Shown one piece after another: positions 27,553 through 36,388 of a stretch of 37,984 bases of DNA. The stretch covers positions 1-37,984 of the forward strand of contig NZ_CABVLY010000045.1 of NCBI RefSeq assembly GCF_902498995.1, in the 5' to 3' direction. Within the stretch, counting starts at the first letter, position 1, and each line of letters starts with the position of its first letter. A program made the translations under genes and the position numbers. The notes below the pieces were generated by a model. That model was not told the DNA's origin and did no database searches. It was given only the letters and a program-made list of their open reading frames with translations. This stretch comes from Burkholderia anthina. Lineage in GTDB: Bacteria; Pseudomonadota; Gammaproteobacteria; Burkholderiales; Burkholderiaceae.

Positions 27553-28323
27553 TCAGTTGTAGATGTCGAACGAGAAATACTTCTTCGCGATCCGCTGATA
27601 CGTCCCGTCCTGAATCAGGCTCGCGAGCGCCTGGTTGATGTGCGTGCGCAGCGCGTCGTCGTCCTTGCGCAGGCCGATCGCCGAGCCGACGCCCAGCGTC
27701 TTCGGATCATGCAGCGCCGGCCCCGCGAACGCGAAGTTCGCGCCCTTCGGCGTCTTCAGGAACCCGAGGTCCGCCTGCACCGACGATTGCAGCGATGCGT
27801 CGAGCCGCCCCGACAGCAGATCCTGGTAGACGAGATCCTGCGTCTGGTACGTGCGCACGATCACGCCCTTCGGTTCCCAGTACGTGCGCGCATAGGTTTC
27901 CTGCGTCGTACCCTGCTCGACGCCGACGCTCTTGCCGGCCAGCGACGCGGGCGTCGGCTGCAGGTTCGAGCCGCGGCGCGCGACGAGCCGGGGCGGCACG
28001 TTGTTGATCTTGTCCGTGAACGCGATCTGCGCGAGGCGCTTCTCCGTCACGCTCATCGACGACAGCACGCCGTCGAACTTGCGCGCCTTCAGCGCGGGGA
28101 TCATCCCGTCGAACGCATTCTCGACCCATACGCAGCGCACCTTCATGCGTTCGCAGATCGCGTTGCCCAGGTCGATGTCGAAGCCGACGAGTTTGCCGTC
28201 GGGCGCGAGCGATTCGAACGGCGCATAGCTGGGATCGACGCCGAGGCGCAGGACGGCAGGGTCCTTCGCGACTGCGGTGCCTGCCGTCAGCGCGAGCGCG
28301 ACGGCCATGACGAGTTTTTTCAT
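27553..28323 (-). CDS. Polar amino-acid ABC transporter, periplasmic substrate-binding protein
   Basis: The 256-residue product begins with a signal peptide (MKKLVMAVALALTAGTAVA, cleavage after AVA). The mature SBP_bac_3 fold includes LRLGVDPSYAPFESLAPDGKLVGFDIDLGNAICERM, the hallmark of HisJ/ArgT-type proteins that bind histidine or lysine/arginine/ornithine. FDGMIPALKARKFDGVLSSMSVTEKR and GVEQGTTQETYA follow. The ATG at 28323 is preferred over 28335 because GGAG lies six bases before it. Permease and ATPase genes are not adjacent, so it is an orphan binding protein. The exact ligand cannot be told from sequence reading. Confidence 0.92.
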   Translation of the reverse strand: MKKLVMAVALALTAGTAVAKDPAVLRLGVDPSYAPFESLAPDGKLVGFDIDLGNAICERMKVRCVWVENAFDGMIPALKARKFDGVLSSMSVTEKRLAQIAFTDKINNVPPRLVARRGSNLQPTPASLAGKSVGVEQGTTQETYARTYWEPKGVIVRTYQTQDLVYQDLLSGRLDASLQSSVQADLGFLKTPKGANFAFAGPALHDPKTLGVGSAIGLRKDDDALRTHINQALASLIQDGTYQRIAKKYFSFDIYN

Positions 28324-28466
28324 GGTTGTCTCCATTTACCGGTTGGTTTTGTTTGAGGTGAAGCGACACGGCGGCCGATTGGCGTGACCACCCGCGCCCG
28401 GCCATGCAGCGGGCGGTGGCCGGTCGCCGGGCGATGCCGGCGGCCGGCCGGGTCAGGGAATCCGGT

Positions 28467-29696
28467 TCAGTGCGAGGCGCCGGTGATGCGCGCCATGCTG
28501 CGCCGGTAGCCGGCAGGGGAGAACGTCGCGTTCAACGCGGCCATCGCGGCGATCACGCCGATGTGCATCCACCACGCGATTGCGAAGCCGCCGCCCGCGT
28601 CGCGCAGCCAGCCGATCAGCCAGGGGCTCGACGCAACGGTCAGGAAGCCGACGCCCTGCACGAACGCGGCGAGCGCGCCCGCGAGCCGCGCATCCGGCAG
28701 GTGGTCGAGCGTGACGATCAGGCTCATCGAGAAGAAGCCGCCGAGCCCGAGGCCGACGCTCGCGACCCACATCCACGGCGCGAGCGCGGGCATCGTCGCG
28801 AAGCCGACGAAGCCGGCCGTCTGCAGCGCGAGCGTGAGCCACAGCACCGGGCGGCGATCGTGCGCCCGTTTCGCGAGCATCGGCATCGCGAGCGCGCCGG
28901 CCGCCTGGAACAGCGCCATCCAGGCGAGCAGGTTGCCGCTCGCCTGCGGGCTCATGCCGACGCTGTGATAGAACGCGGGCAGCCATGCGACCAGGCTTGC
29001 GTAACCGCTGTTGCTGAGGCCGAAGAACAGCGCGAGCTGCCATGCGCGCGGAATCCGCGCGAACGCGGCGACGGGCGTCGATGCCGCTGCCGCATGCGCG
29101 GTGTCGTGCGGCGCCTTCGCGCGCCACAGCGCGAGCGTGACGAGGGCGGGCACGGCCCACACGGCGAGCGACAGACGCCAGCCGCCATGCGCGGCGAGCC
29201 ACGGGCTCGCGACCGCGCCGAAGGCGCCGCCGCCGACCAGCGCGGCCGAATAGAGGCCCATCGCGAGCGGCAGGCGGTCGACGAACCAGCGTTTCGCGAG
29301 GCCCGGCGCGAGCGACTGGACCACCGCGACGCCCGCACCGGCGACGATCGCCGTGACGACGAGCCCGGCGCTGCTGCCCGTCCACAGGCGGGCGGTGCAA
29401 CCGGCGGCGATCAGCGCCAGCGCGCCGGTCAGCGCGCGCTGCTCGCCGATGCGGCGCGCCAGCCCGACGCCGATGCCGGCGACGACGCCCATCAGCACGA
29501 ACGGCAGCGTGGTCAGCAGTGCGGCCGCGCGAAAGCCGAGGCCCGTGTCGGCGCGCACGAGGTCGAGCACGGGGCCGAACGCGGTCAGGAACGGACGCAG
29601 GTTGAGGCCGGCCAGCACCAGCAGCGCGAGCGCGCCATAGGACACGGAAGCCGCGTGCGGGCGGGGAACAGCTTGGGCGGTGCCAGGGTCGGTCAA
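28467..29696 (-). CDS. MFS transporter, CynX/NimT type
   Basis: The 409-residue protein has twelve predicted hydrophobic segments. The first half shows LLVLAGLNLRPFLTAFGPVLDLVRADTGL and LTTLPFVLMGVVAGIG, characteristic of the CynX (cyanate/2-nitroimidazole) branch. The second half mirrors it (FFGLSNSGYASLVAWLPAFYHSVGMSPQASGNLLAWM). The start is TTG at 29696, seven bases after GGAG; no better ATG lies nearby. It sits between the amino-acid binding protein and the XRE regulator, all on the minus strand but with gaps of over 140 bases. The substrate is unknown. Confidence 0.9.
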   Translation of the reverse strand: MTDPGTAQAVPRPHAASVSYGALALLVLAGLNLRPFLTAFGPVLDLVRADTGLGFRAAALLTTLPFVLMGVVAGIGVGLARRIGEQRALTGALALIAAGCTARLWTGSSAGLVVTAIVAGAGVAVVQSLAPGLAKRWFVDRLPLAMGLYSAALVGGGAFGAVASPWLAAHGGWRLSLAVWAVPALVTLALWRAKAPHDTAHAAAASTPVAAFARIPRAWQLALFFGLSNSGYASLVAWLPAFYHSVGMSPQASGNLLAWMALFQAAGALAMPMLAKRAHDRRPVLWLTLALQTAGFVGFATMPALAPWMWVASVGLGLGGFFSMSLIVTLDHLPDARLAGALAAFVQGVGFLTVASSPWLIGWLRDAGGGFAIAWWMHIGVIAAMAALNATFSPAGYRRSMARITGASH

Positions 29697-29879
29697 CGGA
29701 ATGCTCCAGGGTGGGCCGCAGGCCCAGTGATGCGATGCCGAAAGGGTAAAGGCGCGCCCCGTCAGGGGAAAATTAAATATTCGACTGGGTATCAGTGCGG
29801 AATGCGATGGATTGACGCGGGGTGACGGGGCCGGATGGGAGCGGCCCGCGTGGCGTGCGGCGAGCGGTTTCGCGCGGCG

Positions 29880-30749
29880 CTATGCGGCAGGCGCCTGCGA
29901 TACGCGGGCCCGTTCTCGGGCCTGCTCCCGCGCCGCGACGAGCATCCGGATCCGCGCACGATCGGCCGCCGACGCGGGCGTGAAGATCACGAGGCTCAGA
30001 TCCGGGCGGCCGGTCACCGAGAATGCGGAGTATTCGAGCGCGATCCGGCCGGCCTGCGGATGACGGATTTCCTTCGTGCCTTCGTCGTGCGAACGGATGT
30101 CGTGGTCGCGCCACATCGCGTCGAATTCGGCGCTCGTCGCGCGCATCTCGTCGACGAACGCCTGCACGGTCCGCGTCGCGCCGCCGCGTGCGATGTCGGC
30201 GCGAAACGCGCCCACCGCGAACCGCGCGACGCGCGCCCAGTTCGGCTGCGCATCGCGCACGCCGGCGTCGACGAAGATCAGCCGCAGGATGTTGCGCGCG
30301 GGCGGCGGCAGCGTCGCGTAGTCGGTCAGCGTCGCGGCTGCCGCGTCGTTCCATGCGACGACGTCCCACGTCGCGGTACGCACGATCGCCGGGCTCGCGT
30401 CGAGCGAATCGAGCACGTGCTGCAGGCGCGGCGTCACGCTGCTGCTCGCGTGATAGCGCACCCCGGGCGGATGGCCGAGGCCGATCAGGAACAGATGCTC
30501 GCGCTCCGCGTCGTTGAGCAGCAGCGCGCGGGCGAGCCGGTCGAGCACGTCGGCGGACGGCGCGCCGCCGCGCCCCTGTTCGAGCCACGTGTACCACGCG
30601 GCGCTCACGTGCGCGCGCTGCGCGACTTCCTCGCGCCGCAGGCCCGGCGTGCGGCGGCGCGCGGCCGGCAGCCCGAGCGCCGCCGGGTCGAGTTTCTCGC
30701 GGCGGTCCCGAAGGTACGCGCCGAGCAGGTTGTCGGGTGCGTCTGCCAT
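29880..30749 (-). CDS. XRE-family regulator with MmyB-like ligand domain
   Basis: The 289-residue protein has an N-terminal helix-turn-helix (LGAYLRDRREKLDPAALGL, RTPGLRREEVAQRAHVSAAWYTWLEQGRGGAPSADVLDRLARAL). A C-terminal PAS-like MmyB ligand-binding domain follows (LDASPAIVRTATWDVVAWNDAAAATLTDYATLP, NILRLIF, RADIARGG). MmyB-type regulators are commonly divergent from the short-chain dehydrogenase gene they control. That is the arrangement here: the SDR gene starts 97 bases away in the other direction, with a 14-bp palindrome between them. Confidence 0.93.
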   Translation of the reverse strand: MADAPDNLLGAYLRDRREKLDPAALGLPAARRRTPGLRREEVAQRAHVSAAWYTWLEQGRGGAPSADVLDRLARALLLNDAEREHLFLIGLGHPPGVRYHASSSVTPRLQHVLDSLDASPAIVRTATWDVVAWNDAAAATLTDYATLPPPARNILRLIFVDAGVRDAQPNWARVARFAVGAFRADIARGGATRTVQAFVDEMRATSAEFDAMWRDHDIRSHDEGTKEIRHPQAGRIALEYSAFSVTGRPDLSLVIFTPASAADRARIRMLVAAREQARERARVSQAPAA

Positions 30750-30762
30750 AGCCTGTTAGTTC

Positions 30763-30776
30763 GTTTACCGGTAAAC
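30763..30776. promoter_or_regulatory. Palindromic operator candidate GTTTACCGGTAAAC
   Basis: A perfect 14-bp palindrome sits 14 bases before the regulator start codon and 70 bases before the SDR start. It is AT-rich at its outer part in an otherwise very GC-rich region. Position and symmetry fit a binding site of the divergent XRE/MmyB regulator controlling itself and the SDR gene. Confidence 0.7.
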
Positions 30777-30845
30777 CGTCACGTCTTCACCGCGCGCGGC
30801 GGTCGACAGATAGTAAGCCCTCCATTTCATCCGGAGGTGCTGAAC

Positions 30846-31739
30846 ATGCGTGTCTTTGTTACGGGAGCATCGGGGTTCGTCGGTTCCGCGGTCGTCGCCG
30901 AGTTGCTGGCGGCCGGGCATTCGGTGCTCGGCCTCGCGCGTTCCGACGCGGCGGCTGCGTCGGTCGCGGCCGCGGGCGCCGACGTCCAGCGCGGATCGCT
31001 GGAGGATCACGACAGCCTGACGCGCGGGGCGCACGCCGCCGACGCGGTCATCCACACGGGATTCAATCACGACTTCTCGCGCTTCGCGGAAAACTGCGAA
31101 CTCGACCGCCGCGCGATCGAAACGATCGGCGCGGTGCTCGCGGGCTCGGCGCGTCCGCTGGTCGTGACGTCGGGCCTCGCGCTCGTCGCGCCCGGCCGCG
31201 CGGCGACGGAGGACGATCCGCACGTGCCGGTGTCGGCGGTCTATCCGCGTGCGTCGGAGGCGACGGCGGTCGCGCTGCACGCGCGCGGCGTGCATGCGTC
31301 GGTCGTGCGGCTGCCGCCGTCCGTGCACGGCGACGGCGATCACGGCTTCGTGCCGCGCCTGATTGCTTTCGCGCGGGAAAAGGGCGCATCGGCCTACATC
31401 GGCGACGGCGGCAACCGCTGGCCGGCCGTGCACCGGCTCGATGCGGCGCGCGTGTACCGGCTCGCGGTCGAACGCGGTGCGGCCGGTGCGCGCTATCACG
31501 CGGTCGACGATACGGGGGTGCCGTTCCGCGAGATCGCGGCCGTGATCGGCCGCAGGCTCGGCGTCCCGGTGGTCGCGAAATCGGCGGAGCAGGCCGGCGA
31601 ACACTTCGGCTGGTTCGCGATGTTCGCGGGGATGGATGCGCCCGCAACGAGCGAGCGCACGCGTGCGCGGCTCGACTGGGCGCCGCGGCAGCCGGGCCTG
31701 ATCGCCGACATCGACCGGCCGCGGTATTTCGAAGGCTGA
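30846..31739 (+). CDS. NAD(P)-dependent oxidoreductase, extended SDR family
   Basis: The 297-residue protein opens with the nucleotide-binding motif VTGASGFVGSAVVAELL (GxxGxxG). It continues with ADVQRGSLEDHDSL, AVIHTGFNHDFSRF, VTSGLALVAPG and a position of the catalytic tyrosine region (VYPRASEATAVAL). These are features of atypical/extended SDRs related to NAD-dependent epimerases, often annotated as SDR family oxidoreductases next to XRE regulators. The ATG at 30846 follows GGAGGTG by seven bases. The in-frame open stretch before it back to 29835 is antisense to the regulator and is not coding. Substrate unknown. Confidence 0.93.
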   Translation: MRVFVTGASGFVGSAVVAELLAAGHSVLGLARSDAAAASVAAAGADVQRGSLEDHDSLTRGAHAADAVIHTGFNHDFSRFAENCELDRRAIETIGAVLAGSARPLVVTSGLALVAPGRAATEDDPHVPVSAVYPRASEATAVALHARGVHASVVRLPPSVHGDGDHGFVPRLIAFAREKGASAYIGDGGNRWPAVHRLDAARVYRLAVERGAAGARYHAVDDTGVPFREIAAVIGRRLGVPVVAKSAEQAGEHFGWFAMFAGMDAPATSERTRARLDWAPRQPGLIADIDRPRYFEG

Positions 31740-31746
31740 CGGCGCG

Positions 31747-31779
31747 CGTGCGTGCCGCCCGTCGCGATCGGCACGCACG
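31747..31779. terminator. Hairpin between convergent SDR and flavoprotein genes
   Basis: Arms CGTGCGTGCCG (31747-31757) and CGGCACGCACG (31769-31779) are exact reverse complements with an 11-base loop. No T-run follows, but the location in a 70-base convergent gap suggests a transcription end. Confidence 0.45.
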
Positions 31780-31809
31780 GTGCGCGGGCGTGCCGGCCTG
31801 TCGCCGCCG

Positions 31810-33192
31810 TCATTCGACCGGATGCAGATCCTGCAGCAATGTCGGCACGAGCTCCGACACGGTCGGGTGGATGTGCATCGCGCGGCTGATCGTCGTGTAC
31901 GGCGCGCCCGCGGCCATCACGTCGAGCATCCCGTGGATGACTTCGTCGCCCGTCACGCCGAGGATCGACGCGCCGAGGATCGCGTGACTGTCCGCGTCGA
32001 CGATCACCTTCATGAAGCCCTGGCTCTCGCCTTTTTCGACGGCGCGGCCCACGCGCGTCATCGGGCGCGTGCCGACCAGCAGCCGGCGGCCGGTCTGCTT
32101 CGCTTCCGCAAGCGTCATGCCGATGCGGGCGAGCGGCGGATCGATGTACATCGCGTACGCGGTGATGCGGTCGGATACCTTGCGCGGATCGTTGTCGAGC
32201 AGGTTGGCCGCGACGATTTCGTAGTCGTTGTACGCGGTGTGCGTGAACGCGCCGCGCCCGTTGCAGTCGCCGAGCGCCCAGATGCCGGGCACGCTGGTGC
32301 GCAATTGTTCGTCGACGGTGATGTAGCCGCGCGCATCGGTCGCGACGCCGGCCCGTTCGAGCCCGAGATCGTCGGTGTTCGGCACGCGGCCGACCGCGAG
32401 CAGCAGATGCGAGCCCGCGACTTCGCGGCCGCCGCCCGTGCAGTCGAGGCCGACCACGACGCCGTCGCCGTTACCGTCGCGCCGCGCGTTCAGGCAGGTC
32501 GCGTCGAGCTGCACGTCGATGCCTTCGTTCGCGAGAATCTCGCGCACCGCCTGCGACACGTCCTCGTCCTCGCGACGGATCAGCCGCGCGCCCTTCTCGA
32601 CGATCGTGACCCGCGAGCCGAAGCGGCGATACATCTGGCCGAATTCGAGCCCGACGTAGCTGCCGCCGATGATCACGAGATGCTCGGGCAGGAAGTCGAC
32701 GTCCATCATCGTCGAGTTGGTGAGGTACGGCACCGAGTCGAGCCCCGGCATCCGCGGAATCTGCGCGCGCCCGCCGACGTTGATGAAGATGCGGTTCGCC
32801 TCGAGCAGCGCGTCGCCCACGCGCACCGCGTCGGCGCGCTCGAAGCGGGCATGGCCCTGAAACACGGTCGTGTTGTCGAGCCCGCGTACCCATTGCTCGA
32901 CGCCGTGGTTCGAGCGGCCGGAGATCCGGTCCTTGCGCGCCTTCACGGCCTTCATGTCGACGCTCACGGGGCCGACCGACACGCCGTATTCCTCGGCGCG
33001 CCGGGCGAGCTGCGCGGCGTACGCGCTCGCGATCAGCGTCTTGGTCGGAATGCAGCCGGTGTTGACGCACGTGCCGCCGAAGCGGCCGCGCTCGACGATC
33101 GCGACTTTCATGCCGGCGCCGGCGAGCCGCGCGGCGAGCGGCGGCCCGGCTTGCCCGGTGCCGATGACGATCGCGTCGAAGTGTTGCGTCAT
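31810..33192 (-). CDS. FAD-dependent pyridine nucleotide-disulfide oxidoreductase (mercuric-reductase-like)
   Basis: The 460-residue flavoenzyme has the FAD-binding GTGQAGPPLAARLAGAG, the redox-active disulfide in GGTCVNTGCIPTKT (C42, C47), a NAD(P) site IIGGSYVGLEFGQMYRRFG, and the second FAD motif GIWALGDCNGRG. The dimerisation domain holds MHIHPTVSELVPTLL with the catalytic histidine pair region. It resembles the 'FAD-containing oxidoreductase' group near MerA and Lpd but lacks an N-terminal heavy-metal domain and C-terminal Cys pair (it ends LLQDLHPVE), so true mercuric reductase activity is unlikely. The ATG at 33192 follows an AGGAGG sequence, a very good start. It stands alone, convergent with the SDR gene. 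Confidence 0.93.
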   Translation of the reverse strand: MTQHFDAIVIGTGQAGPPLAARLAGAGMKVAIVERGRFGGTCVNTGCIPTKTLIASAYAAQLARRAEEYGVSVGPVSVDMKAVKARKDRISGRSNHGVEQWVRGLDNTTVFQGHARFERADAVRVGDALLEANRIFINVGGRAQIPRMPGLDSVPYLTNSTMMDVDFLPEHLVIIGGSYVGLEFGQMYRRFGSRVTIVEKGARLIRREDEDVSQAVREILANEGIDVQLDATCLNARRDGNGDGVVVGLDCTGGGREVAGSHLLLAVGRVPNTDDLGLERAGVATDARGYITVDEQLRTSVPGIWALGDCNGRGAFTHTAYNDYEIVAANLLDNDPRKVSDRITAYAMYIDPPLARIGMTLAEAKQTGRRLLVGTRPMTRVGRAVEKGESQGFMKVIVDADSHAILGASILGVTGDEVIHGMLDVMAAGAPYTTISRAMHIHPTVSELVPTLLQDLHPVE

Positions 33193-33382
33193 GACGTCCT
33201 CCTGCGCGGGTTCAACGTGGGAAGGGGGCGTGCGCAGGCCGCATGCCGCGCCGGCGCGCCCGAACGGCGACGAGCGCCTATGGTAGCCCCGTTGGCGCGC
33301 GCTCGCGAGTGCGGCGCGGCGGGGACGTATCGCGTTGAAGGAAGGCGCCGCCGCCGGCGTTACGACGCGCCGCGCGCAGTTT

Positions 33383-33982
33383 TCATTCCTTGCGCCGCCA
33401 CTGACCGAACGACACCGGCCGGTGCGCATCGGCGCGCACCGCGCTGACGAAATCGGGCTTGTCGGGCTCGAGCGGGAACGATTCGGTGTAGATCTGGCTG
33501 GCGAACACCCAACCCTGCGTACGCGGGTCGTAGCGGAACGTCACGTAGTCGCTCCAGTGCTGTCCGCACGCGACGTCGTTCTGCACCGTGAAATAGCGTC
33601 CCTTCACCGCGATTCCGCCGTCGGCGGCGTCTTCCGGGTCGAACGGGTCGCACTGCAGCGCGTCGTTCGCGTGGAGCACGGCGCTGTCGTTGCGCGCGGC
33701 GAGCCGGTACGTGTGGTCGGCCTGTTCCTCGTAGATGAGCAACGGGCGCGGCGACGGCCGTTCGCGCGTATCCACCGCGCGATGCACGACGACGAGCAGG
33801 CTGTGCCGCCCGTCGGCGAGCGCCGGCCCCGGCTGCGCGACGAACGGCCGGTAGCCGGCCGGCAGTTGCGCGGCGACCGACGGCGGCAGTGGCGGGGCCG
33901 CGTGCGCATGGCACCACCACGCGGCGAGCAACGGAACGAGGGCCCGGCGAACCGCCGCGGCCGGCGCGCGCATCGCACCCAT
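33383..33982 (-). CDS. Secreted hypothetical protein
   Basis: The 199-residue product begins with a signal peptide (RRALVPLLAAWWCHAHA, cleavage before APPLPPS). The mature part includes ADGRHSLLVVVHRAVD, LLIYEEQADHTYRLAARNDSAVL, DPFDPEDAADGGIAVKGRYFTVQNDVACGQHWSDYVTFRYD, and ends FGQWRRKE. Such proteins are widespread in proteobacteria, often near membrane or stress genes, with unknown function. The start ATG at 33982 overlaps the acetyltransferase stop as TGATG, indicating translational coupling; an ATG nine bases later is possible. Confidence 0.82.
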   Translation of the reverse strand: MGAMRAPAAAVRRALVPLLAAWWCHAHAAPPLPPSVAAQLPAGYRPFVAQPGPALADGRHSLLVVVHRAVDTRERPSPRPLLIYEEQADHTYRLAARNDSAVLHANDALQCDPFDPEDAADGGIAVKGRYFTVQNDVACGQHWSDYVTFRYDPRTQGWVFASQIYTESFPLEPDKPDFVSAVRADAHRPVSFGQWRRKE

Positions 33983-34446
33983 CACAGCGTCTTGCCGAGA
34001 AATTCGGTGCCGGGCACTGGATTGAACGCGACGGGCGGCGCGGGCGTGAAGCCGAGCGACGCATACAGTTGCCTTGCCGCGACGAACTCGGGCAGCACGT
34101 CGAGACACATCCGCGCATAGCCGGCCGCCTTCGCGTCGTGCAGCAGCCGTTCGACGAGCTGGCGGCCGACGTTCAGTCCGCGCGCGTCGGGACGCACGTA
34201 CACGCGCTTCATCTCGCACGTTGCCGCGTCGATTTCGCGAAACGCCGCGCAACCGGCCACGCGCTCGCCGTGCCACGCGAGCAGCAACTGCCCGCGCGGC
34301 GCCGCGTATTTGCCCGGCAGCGCGGCGAGCTCGGGCTCGTAGTCCTGGAACGCGAGGCTGACGGTGGGGCTCGCGATGTACTCGCGGAAGATCGCTTCGA
34401 CGGCGGCGGCATCGTCCGGATAGCGGGCGGCGCGGATCTCGATCAT
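33982..34446 (-). CDS. GNAT-family N-acetyltransferase
   Basis: The 154-residue protein shows the GNAT core: MIEIRAARYPDDAAAVEAIFREYI at the start, then MKRVYVRPDARGLNVGRQLVERLLHDAKAAGYARMCLDVLPEFVAARQLYASLGFTPAPP. The R/Q-x-x-G-x-G/A acetyl-CoA loop appears as ARGLNVGRQL. The acceptor is not predictable. It is translationally coupled to the secreted hypothetical protein downstream and lies divergent from the LysE exporter, with about 150 bases between them. Confidence 0.93.
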   Translation of the reverse strand: MIEIRAARYPDDAAAVEAIFREYIASPTVSLAFQDYEPELAALPGKYAAPRGQLLLAWHGERVAGCAAFREIDAATCEMKRVYVRPDARGLNVGRQLVERLLHDAKAAGYARMCLDVLPEFVAARQLYASLGFTPAPPVAFNPVPGTEFLGKTL

Positions 34447-34598
34447 GGCGGCGGTGCGGGAGGGCGGGAACGGCAGCCAGCATAACAGCGCGCAGGCGCT
34501 TTCGGCGGCCCGCGAAGCGTGCCAGAATCGCCGGATTCACCGTCGGGAAACGACGCGCGGGCGCCGGCGCAGCGGCGTCACTGTTCCAGGAGACTTCG

Positions 34599-35237
34599 AT
34601 GACTGCATCGGCTGCCGTATTCGCCATTCTGGCCGCGCTGTGGCTCGGCGCGATGATTCCGGGCCCGAGCTTCGTGCTGGTGGCCCGCAACTCGATCGGG
34701 CTGTCGCGCCGCGACGGGCTCGCCACTGCGCTCGGCATGGGCGTCGGCGGGATCGCGTTCGGCGGCGTCGCGCTGGCCGGGCTCTACACGCTGCTGCAGG
34801 CGGTCGAGTGGCTTTATGTGGGGCTCAAGCTGGCGGGCGGCGCGTATCTGATCTACATGGCGTCGAAGATCTGGCGCGGCGCCGACCGGCCGATCGCGAT
34901 GGACGATCCGCAGGCCGGCGTCGCCGGCAGCGCGCGCAAGTCGTTCTGGACGGGCCTCACGACCCAGCTGAGCAACCCGAAGACGGCCATCTGGTACGGC
35001 AGCATCTTCGCGGCGCTCCTGCCGCAGCATCCGCCGCTGTGGTGCTATCTGGCGCTGCCGCCGCTCGTGTTCGGCGTCGAATTCGGCTGGTACACGATCG
35101 TCGCGCTGTGCTTCTCCACGCGCCGTCCGCGCGAACTCTACCTGCGTGCGAAGAAGTGGGTCGACCGCGTCGCGGCCGGTGCGATCACGCTGCTCGGGTT
35201 GCGGCTGATCCTGAACGCGCCGAAGGCGGGGATCTGA
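34599..35237 (+). CDS. LysE/RhtB-family amino-acid exporter
   Basis: The 212-residue membrane protein has about six hydrophobic segments and the family landmarks: LWLGAMIPGPSFVLVARNSIGLSRRDGLATALGMGVGGIAF at the N-terminus, YVGLKLAGGAYLIYMASKIWRG, and FWTGLTTQLSNPKTAIWYGSIFAALLP. It probably exports an amino acid or derivative from the cytoplasm. The ATG follows AGGAG by seven bases. It stands as a single gene, followed by a hairpin terminator. Confidence 0.93.
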   Translation: MTASAAVFAILAALWLGAMIPGPSFVLVARNSIGLSRRDGLATALGMGVGGIAFGGVALAGLYTLLQAVEWLYVGLKLAGGAYLIYMASKIWRGADRPIAMDDPQAGVAGSARKSFWTGLTTQLSNPKTAIWYGSIFAALLPQHPPLWCYLALPPLVFGVEFGWYTIVALCFSTRRPRELYLRAKKWVDRVAAGAITLLGLRLILNAPKAGI

Positions 35238-35257
35238 CGGGCGGCGATGGTGCTACT

Positions 35258-35283
35258 GCCGGGCGGATGCCCGGCTTCATTTC
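35258..35283 (+). terminator. Probable terminator after the LysE-family gene
   Basis: Seven-base arms GCCGGGC and GCCCGGC with a GGAT loop (35258-35275) are followed by TTCATTTC, a weak T-rich tail. It starts 20 bases after the exporter stop codon. Confidence 0.5.
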
Positions 35284-35622
35284 ATGGCCGATGGCGCGCC
35301 CGGCAAGCCCCTGCCTCGGGCGCCCATCTTCCGGCGGGTGCCGCGAGGGCGTCGCACGCGGGCGGCCGAATCCTGATTCAGCGAACGTCGCCGGCCACGC
35401 CGGCCATGGGCCGCGGCGATAGCGGAGCGGTTTCGGCAGGCGGCCATCGGCGTCGCCTGCATCGCGCCGGCCCATTCCACAGCCCCCATCATCGGCCCGC
35501 GAGCCTTGTGCGGCGGGCATTCGCGCCCGTTGCGCGGCGTGCCGAATCCGGCCGCTCCCCCGATTCTGGCGGTCGACCTCCCGACGACGTGTAAACTGCT
35601 GCCTTTTTTGACGGTTTGCAGC
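35284..35622. other. Intergenic region before the DUF3348 gene
   Basis: No gene is supported on either strand; open frames here are by-products of high GC. The last 40 bases contain a T6 run and TTTGCAGC just before the start codon. It presumably holds the promoter of the DUF3348-DUF802 operon, but no clear boxes are visible. Confidence 0.5.
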
Positions 35623-36378
35623 ATGGTGCAAGCTCCCCCGCGCCCGGCGCTGAGCGGTCCGACGCTCGTCCGGCTGCTCGCGCGCCTGACCGATGCCGAT
35701 GTCGCGGAATCCCGGCAGACGCTGTCGGACCGCCTGAGCCAATGGCTCGGCTGGACCGATGCGATCACGTTGTCGTCCGCGCTGACCGCGAGCCCGCCCG
35801 GCGTCGCGGCCGGCGTGCGTGGTTACGACGCCGAGCGCGACTGCGCGCGCGTGCGCCACGATCTCGCGCAGGCGATCACGACCGCCAACCGCCCGCGCAC
35901 GCGGCGGCGGCCCGGCGACATGCCGCCGCCACCCGCCGACACGGCCGATTTCGCGGATTTCCGCCAGCGTTGTCTGTCCCTGCAACAGGAGATGGAGACC
36001 GCGATCGGCCAGTTGCGCGGCCGCCTGCGGGTCGCGCTCGCCGCGCGCTCGTCCGGCATGGCGCGGCTCGCGACGCTCGACGCGATCATGGAGCGCGTGC
36101 TCGGCGCGCGCGAGCGCAGCCTGCTGTCCGCCGTGGCCGCGCTGCTCGGCACGCGCTTCGAGCGGCTGCGCGACGCGGAGCGGCAGGCGCTCGCCGCTGC
36201 GCAGGCAGCGGCCGATGGCGATGGTGCGGCCGCGGCCGATGCGCCGTCCGCCGCGGCGATCGTGCCCGGCACGTGGCTCGACACGTTCCGCGACGAGATG
36301 CAAAGCATCCTGCTCGCCGAACTCGAAGTCCGGTTTCAAACGGTAGACGGGCTGCTCGCGGCCCTTCGTACCTGCTAA
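35623..36378 (+). CDS. DUF3348 protein
   Basis: The 251-residue protein (ATG at 35623) matches my recollection of DUF3348, a Burkholderia-Ralstonia family. It contains LVRLLARLTDADVAESRQTLSDRLSQWLGWTDAITLSSAL, then a proline/arginine-rich linker, a helical coiled region (FRQRCLSLQQEMETAIGQLRGRLRVAL) and a C-terminal part VPGTWLDTFRDEMQSILLAELEVRFQTVDGLLAAL. No signal peptide or membrane segment is seen. The next gene begins ten bases after its stop, so they form an operon. The pair is regularly found together; the role may be linked to an envelope motor-like system, but that is an inference. Confidence 0.85.
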   Translation: MVQAPPRPALSGPTLVRLLARLTDADVAESRQTLSDRLSQWLGWTDAITLSSALTASPPGVAAGVRGYDAERDCARVRHDLAQAITTANRPRTRRRPGDMPPPPADTADFADFRQRCLSLQQEMETAIGQLRGRLRVALAARSSGMARLATLDAIMERVLGARERSLLSAVAALLGTRFERLRDAERQALAAAQAAADGDGAAAADAPSAAAIVPGTWLDTFRDEMQSILLAELEVRFQTVDGLLAALRTC

Positions 36379-36388
36379 TCAATACGCT

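Noticed and set aside
28404..29825. 473-codon plus-strand frame opposite the MFS transporter
   Set aside because: Its highly charged Arg/Glu/Ala-rich composition is the usual antisense artefact of a GC-rich membrane-protein gene.
29835..30845. N-terminal extension of the SDR protein by about 337 residues
   Set aside because: It is antisense to the XRE/MmyB gene, and the real start at 30846 has a strong ribosome-binding site.
33985..34738. N-terminal extension of the secreted hypothetical protein
   Set aside because: It overlaps the acetyltransferase gene in another frame, and the signal peptide starts at 33982.
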